From the NCBI GenBank assembly GCA_024231375.1, contig JAAEQP010001507.1, positions 1-7,084 on the forward strand: DNA of 7,084 nucleotides, written 5' to 3'. A program made the position numbers and the translations under genes. The notes beneath the pieces were generated by a model. It saw only the letters and a program-made list of their open reading frames with translations, did not search any database and had not been told where the DNA came from. This document shows positions 5,013 through 7,084 of this stretch, piece by piece (positions within the stretch are counted from its first letter, which is position 1; the number at the start of each line of letters is the position of its first letter). This stretch comes from a bacterium. GTDB lineage: Bacteria; Hydrogenedentota; Hydrogenedentia; Hydrogenedentiales; SLHB01.

Positions 5013-6004
5013 AGGATCAACAACTCGCCGACGGTCACGCACTATACAACGGGGACTGCATCGAGGTGATGCGGACGCTGCCGGACGAGTCGATAGGCAT
5101 GAGCGTCTACTCGCCGCCGTTCTGTGGACTCTACAACTACAGCAGCAACGAGCGCGACCTGTCGAACTGCCGAAGCTATCAGGAGTTCTTCGTACACTAC
5201 GGGTACGTGATCGCAGAGATAGCCAGGGTCACTAAGCCGGGAAGGATCTCGGCCGTGCACGTTATGGACGTGCCGGGAAAGGGCAACGGCGAGACGGCCC
5301 GGATGGGATGCGGCGCGAATGTAGGCACCGGGCTTATCGACTTCCCCGGTGATGTGATCCGGGCGCACGAGTCTCACGGGTTCGTGTTCGCCGGCCGCCG
5401 TGCAATCTGGAAAGAGCCGCTCGGGGTGCGGAATAGGACCATGGCGAAGGGACTGGCGCACAAGCAGATCGTCGACGACTCAACTCTATGCGATGTCGCC
5501 AGCGCCGACTACCTGCTGATGTTCCGTCGCGTTGGGGCCAACGCGGTGCCCGTCGATCATCCTATCGGGCTACTCGACTACGCAGGAGGGCGCCGGCCGC
5601 CGGCAGACGTACTGCACTTGCGCGGATACACTGGCAAGCAGACGCAGAACAGGTTCAGCCATTGGATATGGAGGCAGTACGCTAGCAGCGTATGGGACGA
5701 CATCCGCATCGAGCGGGTACTGCCGTACCGGGAAAGCCGCGAACCGGAAGACGAGAAGCACGTTCACCCGCTACAGCTAGACGTGATCGAACGTGCCTGC
5801 GTTCTGTGGAGCAACCCAGGCGAGGTAGTGCTCACGCCGTTCATGGGCGTTGGCAGCGAGGTATACGGCGCCGTGATCAACGGGCGCAAGGCGATCGGCA
5901 TCGAACTGAAGACATCGTACTACAATCAGGCGGTGCGCAATGTCGAGGACGCTAGCCGGGCGCACCGGGCGCAGGACTTGCCGCTATTCGGAGACGACGC
6001 ATGA
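5003..6004 (+). CDS. Beta-class DNA methyltransferase (N4-C or N6-A)
   Basis: This 333-residue amino-methyltransferase acts on DNA using S-adenosylmethionine. ALYNGDCIEVM (13-23) leads to the catalytic motif IV, SPPF (37-40). The SAM-binding motif I, TPFMGVGSE (278-286), comes near the C-terminus, followed by AIGIEL with Glu301. The order catalytic-then-SAM defines the beta group. SPP(F/Y/W) is more typical of N4-cytosine enzymes, DPPY of N6-adenine ones, so the base methylated is uncertain. The middle (about 100-260) should hold target recognition. The ATG at 5003 has AGAGG at 4991-4995 and lies inside the helicase end. The open frame continues upstream to 4565, but that part is in the helicase gene and is not used. 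No restriction endonuclease gene is adjacent, so it looks like an orphan phage methylase that masks restriction sites or marks DNA. Confidence 0.9.
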   Translation: MAVKDQQLADGHALYNGDCIEVMRTLPDESIGMSVYSPPFCGLYNYSSNERDLSNCRSYQEFFVHYGYVIAEIARVTKPGRISAVHVMDVPGKGNGETARMGCGANVGTGLIDFPGDVIRAHESHGFVFAGRRAIWKEPLGVRNRTMAKGLAHKQIVDDSTLCDVASADYLLMFRRVGANAVPVDHPIGLLDYAGGRRPPADVLHLRGYTGKQTQNRFSHWIWRQYASSVWDDIRIERVLPYRESREPEDEKHVHPLQLDVIERACVLWSNPGEVVLTPFMGVGSEVYGAVINGRKAIGIELKTSYYNQAVRNVEDASRAHRAQDLPLFGDDA

Positions 6005-6153
6005 AGAAGCCGACGGCCAAGCAACTCCGCAAGAGGCTCGACAAGCTGTTCCGCGCGGCCGTGCGCCACCCGAAAGGACCAATCCGCATCGGCGAACTAC
6101 GGGACATGGTGGCGGAACTTGAAGGAAATGCGCCAGCGTATAACGGCGTATAA
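6001..6153 (+). CDS. Small basic protein, unknown
   Basis: This is a 50-residue frame. The ATG at 6001 overlaps the methyltransferase stop as ATGA. The sequence is strongly basic and helical at the start (MKKPTAKQLRKRLDKLFRAAVR), then PIRIGELRDMVAELEG, and ends AYNGV. Those last residues are encoded by a 10-bp tandem repeat whose second copy supplies the TAA stop. The first half looks like a nucleic-acid-contacting or coiled helix, but I recognise no family. Overlap with the methyltransferase suggests coupled translation and possibly a partner role, which is inference. No independent ribosome site is evident beyond GGAGACGAC at 5990-5998. Confidence 0.55.
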   Translation: MKKPTAKQLRKRLDKLFRAAVRHPKGPIRIGELRDMVAELEGNAPAYNGV

Positions 6154-6165
6154 CGGCGTATAACA
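6136..6165 (+). repeat. Three 10-bp tandem repeats, three-frame stop block
   Basis: GCGTATAACG is repeated at 6136-6145 and 6146-6155, and a third copy differing in the last base (GCGTATAACA) lies at 6156-6165. Because the unit is 10 bp, its TAA triplets (6141, 6151, 6161) fall in all three forward frames, so no ribosome can read through. The copies also give three TATAAC -10-like hexamers spaced about one helical turn apart. No good -35 was found at 16-18 nt, so promoter activity is unproven. Confidence 0.75.
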
Positions 6166-6170
6166 GGAGG
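6165..6170 (+). promoter_or_regulatory. Strong Shine-Dalgarno site
   Basis: AGGAGG directly after the tandem repeat, 7 nt before the ATG at 6178. It gives fresh initiation after the three-frame stop block and sets the start of the next gene. Confidence 0.75.
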
Positions 6171-6177
6171 GCGAGTG

Positions 6178-6348
6178 ATGACGGTACGCGAGATCAGCAG
6201 GAGCAGGGACGGCAAGCGCGCGCAGATCGCAGTGATGGAGCACGGGACCAGCAGCACGCACCACGTCAAGGTACTCGGGACCGACGACCAGGGCCGGACG
6301 GTGTACCAGTGGCGGCGAGGCGTCAAGTTCTGCGCGGAGGCCGGCTGA
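6178..6348 (+). CDS. Small protein, unknown
   Basis: This 56-residue protein starts at ATG 6178, supported by AGGAGG at 6165-6170. It is basic and mostly beta-like by pattern (MTVREISRSRDGKRAQIAVMEHG, then HHVKVLGTDDQGRTVYQWRRGVKF). It has a single cysteine near the end and no membrane segment. I recognise no family. Its stop codon shares its final A with the ATG of the zinc protein (TGATG), so this gene, the zinc protein and the Mom-like protein form a tight three-gene unit starting from its own strong ribosome site. A role tied to DNA modification is possible by context only. Confidence 0.6.
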   Translation: MTVREISRSRDGKRAQIAVMEHGTSSTHHVKVLGTDDQGRTVYQWRRGVKFCAEAG

Positions 6349-6539
6349 TGCGATGGGAACGCAAAGGCTACGTCACCCGCAGCGACCGGGACGCGAAGTG
6401 CGGGCGTTGCTCGGCGGCGATCCGCGATGGCGAGAACGGATGGTACTACCCTTACCGGCCGAAGACGAAGGGCGGCAAGTTCCTGTGCGGGGCGTGCCGG
6501 TTGGCGTTGAATACGCTGCTGTTGGATAAGATGCAGTGA
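6348..6539 (+). CDS. Small zinc-ribbon protein, possible Com analogue
   Basis: This is a 63-residue protein. The ATG at 6348 has GGAGG at 6336-6340, 7 nt upstream; the longer frame from 6309 lies inside the previous gene. CGRC at 18-21 and CGAC at 47-50 form two CxxC knuckles 25 residues apart, expected to bind one zinc ion. Between them is an aromatic/basic stretch (GWYYPYRPKTKGGKF) suited to RNA or DNA contact. In phage Mu, Com is a protein of nearly the same size with two CxxC pairs. It is encoded directly before and overlapping mom, and it opens a structure in the mRNA so that mom is translated. Here the stop overlaps the GTG of a Mom-like gene as GTGA. Sequence likeness to Com beyond the cysteines is not evident, so function is inferred from size, metal motif and position. 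Confidence 0.75.
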   Translation: MRWERKGYVTRSDRDAKCGRCSAAIRDGENGWYYPYRPKTKGGKFLCGACRLALNTLLLDKMQ

Positions 6540-6562
6540 AGGTCGAACAGATCCCAACCAGC
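6518..6562 (+). promoter_or_regulatory. Possible RNA hairpin enclosing the Mom-like start
   Basis: The RNA arm 6518-6527 (GCUGUUGGAU) can pair with 6551-6562 (AUCCCAACCAGC). This makes 10 base pairs with two bulged C residues and leaves a 23-nt loop that contains the upstream stop and the GUG start at 6536. A competing 5-bp pairing, CUGUU (6519-6523) with AACAG (6546-6550), is also possible. The pairing was drawn by hand; its stability was not calculated. Confidence 0.35.
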
Positions 6563-7084
6563 GAGGCGAAGCCGTGGATACTCAAGCGGCACTATGCCCA
6601 CCGGATGCCAGTGATACGCTTCGCCTTCGGTATGTTTGACGGCCCGCAGTGTGTCGGGGTCGTGACGTTCGGTCAGAGTGCGGCAGCAACCAATAACGGT
6701 AAGAGCATATTTACACAACCGTTCAGGGACGTTGATACGATCGAGCTAAATCGGCTTATCGTGACGGAGCAATGCCAACGGAATAGCGCGTCTATGCTTA
6801 TTGCTCGCGCCATCAGGCTTTTGCCGCGGCCATTGGCACTGCTATCATACGCAGATCCGAACGTCGGGCACGTCGGCTACGTTTACCAGGCGACAAACTG
6901 GCTGTACTGCGGACTCTCTGAGAAGGGAGGGAAAGACGGGACGTGGGTATATGGGAGCCGTGAGTACCATAGCAGGACAATCGTGCCGAAATTGCTGCGC
7001 GAACTGTTCCTTGGTGGGTACGACGAAACAGAAGGTCTACGCGAAAACTGGGAGGCAAACGGCGGGGCAATCGTGCCGCCGGCA
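6536..7084 (+). CDS. mom: Mom-like DNA-modification protein (partial, 3' end missing)
   Basis: An open frame of 183 codons runs off the window end. It begins at GTG 6536, overlapping the zinc-protein stop as GTGA; only a weak GGAT lies upstream. The pattern fits the Mom family of GNAT-fold proteins: KRHYAHR (17-23), FGMFDG (31-36) with VGVVTFG (40-46), the acetyltransferase-like ELNRLIV (70-76), NSASMLIARAI (83-93) in the expected cofactor-binding position, and the hallmark SYADPNVGHVGYVYQATNW (104-122). In phage Mu, Mom converts adenine in DNA to N6-carbamoylmethyl-adenine, protecting it from many restriction enzymes. Asp107, Tyr117, Arg73, His19 and Ser84/Ser86 are candidate active-site residues. 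Mu Mom is about 240 residues, so perhaps a quarter is missing here. GC content is visibly lower than in neighbouring genes. Family call is confident; the exact modification is inferred. Confidence 0.85.
   Translation, partial: MKVEQIPTSEAKPWILKRHYAHRMPVIRFAFGMFDGPQCVGVVTFGQSAAATNNGKSIFTQPFRDVDTIELNRLIVTEQCQRNSASMLIARAIRLLPRPLALLSYADPNVGHVGYVYQATNWLYCGLSEKGGKDGTWVYGSREYHSRTIVPKLLRELFLGGYDETEGLRENWEANGGAIVPPA

Noticed and set aside
6136..6165. CRISPR-like or iteron array
   Set aside because: The units are 10 bp with no spacers, and there are only three copies beside a coding gene, so neither a CRISPR array nor a replication origin is supported.
6192..6553. GATC sites (6192, 6225, 6419, 6550) as a Dam-type switch like that of Mu mom
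   Set aside because: They are scattered through coding sequence rather than clustered at a promoter, and four in about 360 nt is not striking.
5952..6557. Long minus-strand open frame (201 codons)
   Set aside because: It spans four compact + strand genes with ribosome sites and motifs, has low-complexity Arg/Pro/Ser composition and no recognisable domain. It is a typical shadow in GC-rich DNA.

Overview
This window looks like the early (DNA-metabolism) region of a tailed dsDNA bacteriophage or prophage. All 17 genes I can support lie on the + strand. They are packed almost without gaps, and most start codons overlap the previous stop codon as ATGA or GTGA. High GC content, GTG starts and strong AAGGAG/GGAGGG ribosome sites point to a GC-rich bacterial host. 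An actinobacterium is plausible, but the sequence does not prove it. There are no structural, lysis, integrase or tRNA genes here.

Layout. Positions 12-39 carry a sigma70-like promoter. Positions 91-1396 hold six small proteins: an unrecognised basic protein, a cysteine-rich protein with a zinc-ribbon-like C-terminus, a CxxC protein, a ribbon-helix-helix-like DNA binder, and two small membrane proteins. Positions 1407-3648 form a recombination module: an ERF-family single-strand annealing protein, a tiny membrane-like protein, a NinB-like recombination protein, a short unknown gene, and a Cas4/RecB-like PD-(D/E)XK nuclease with likely Fe-S cysteines. Positions 3645-6004 encode an SNF2-type helicase overlapping by 10 nt with a beta-class DNA methyltransferase. 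After two small unknown genes separated by a 10-bp tandem repeat, a 63-residue CxxC...CxxC zinc protein overlaps by GTGA a Mom-like DNA-modification protein (GNAT-fold family). The window end cuts that last gene at 183 codons.

How the genes fit together. ERF, the NinB-like protein and the Cas4-like nuclease would process and anneal DNA ends during phage replication and recombination. The helicase/methyltransferase pair and the Mom-like protein would modify phage DNA, probably against host restriction. The most interesting point is the zinc-protein/Mom-like pair. It repeats the com-mom arrangement of phage Mu, where a ~62-residue zinc-finger protein overlaps mom and switches on its translation. 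Here too the second gene starts with GTG, and a hairpin can be drawn around that start. The parallel in function is inference; the gene order, overlap, motifs and start codon are visible in the sequence.
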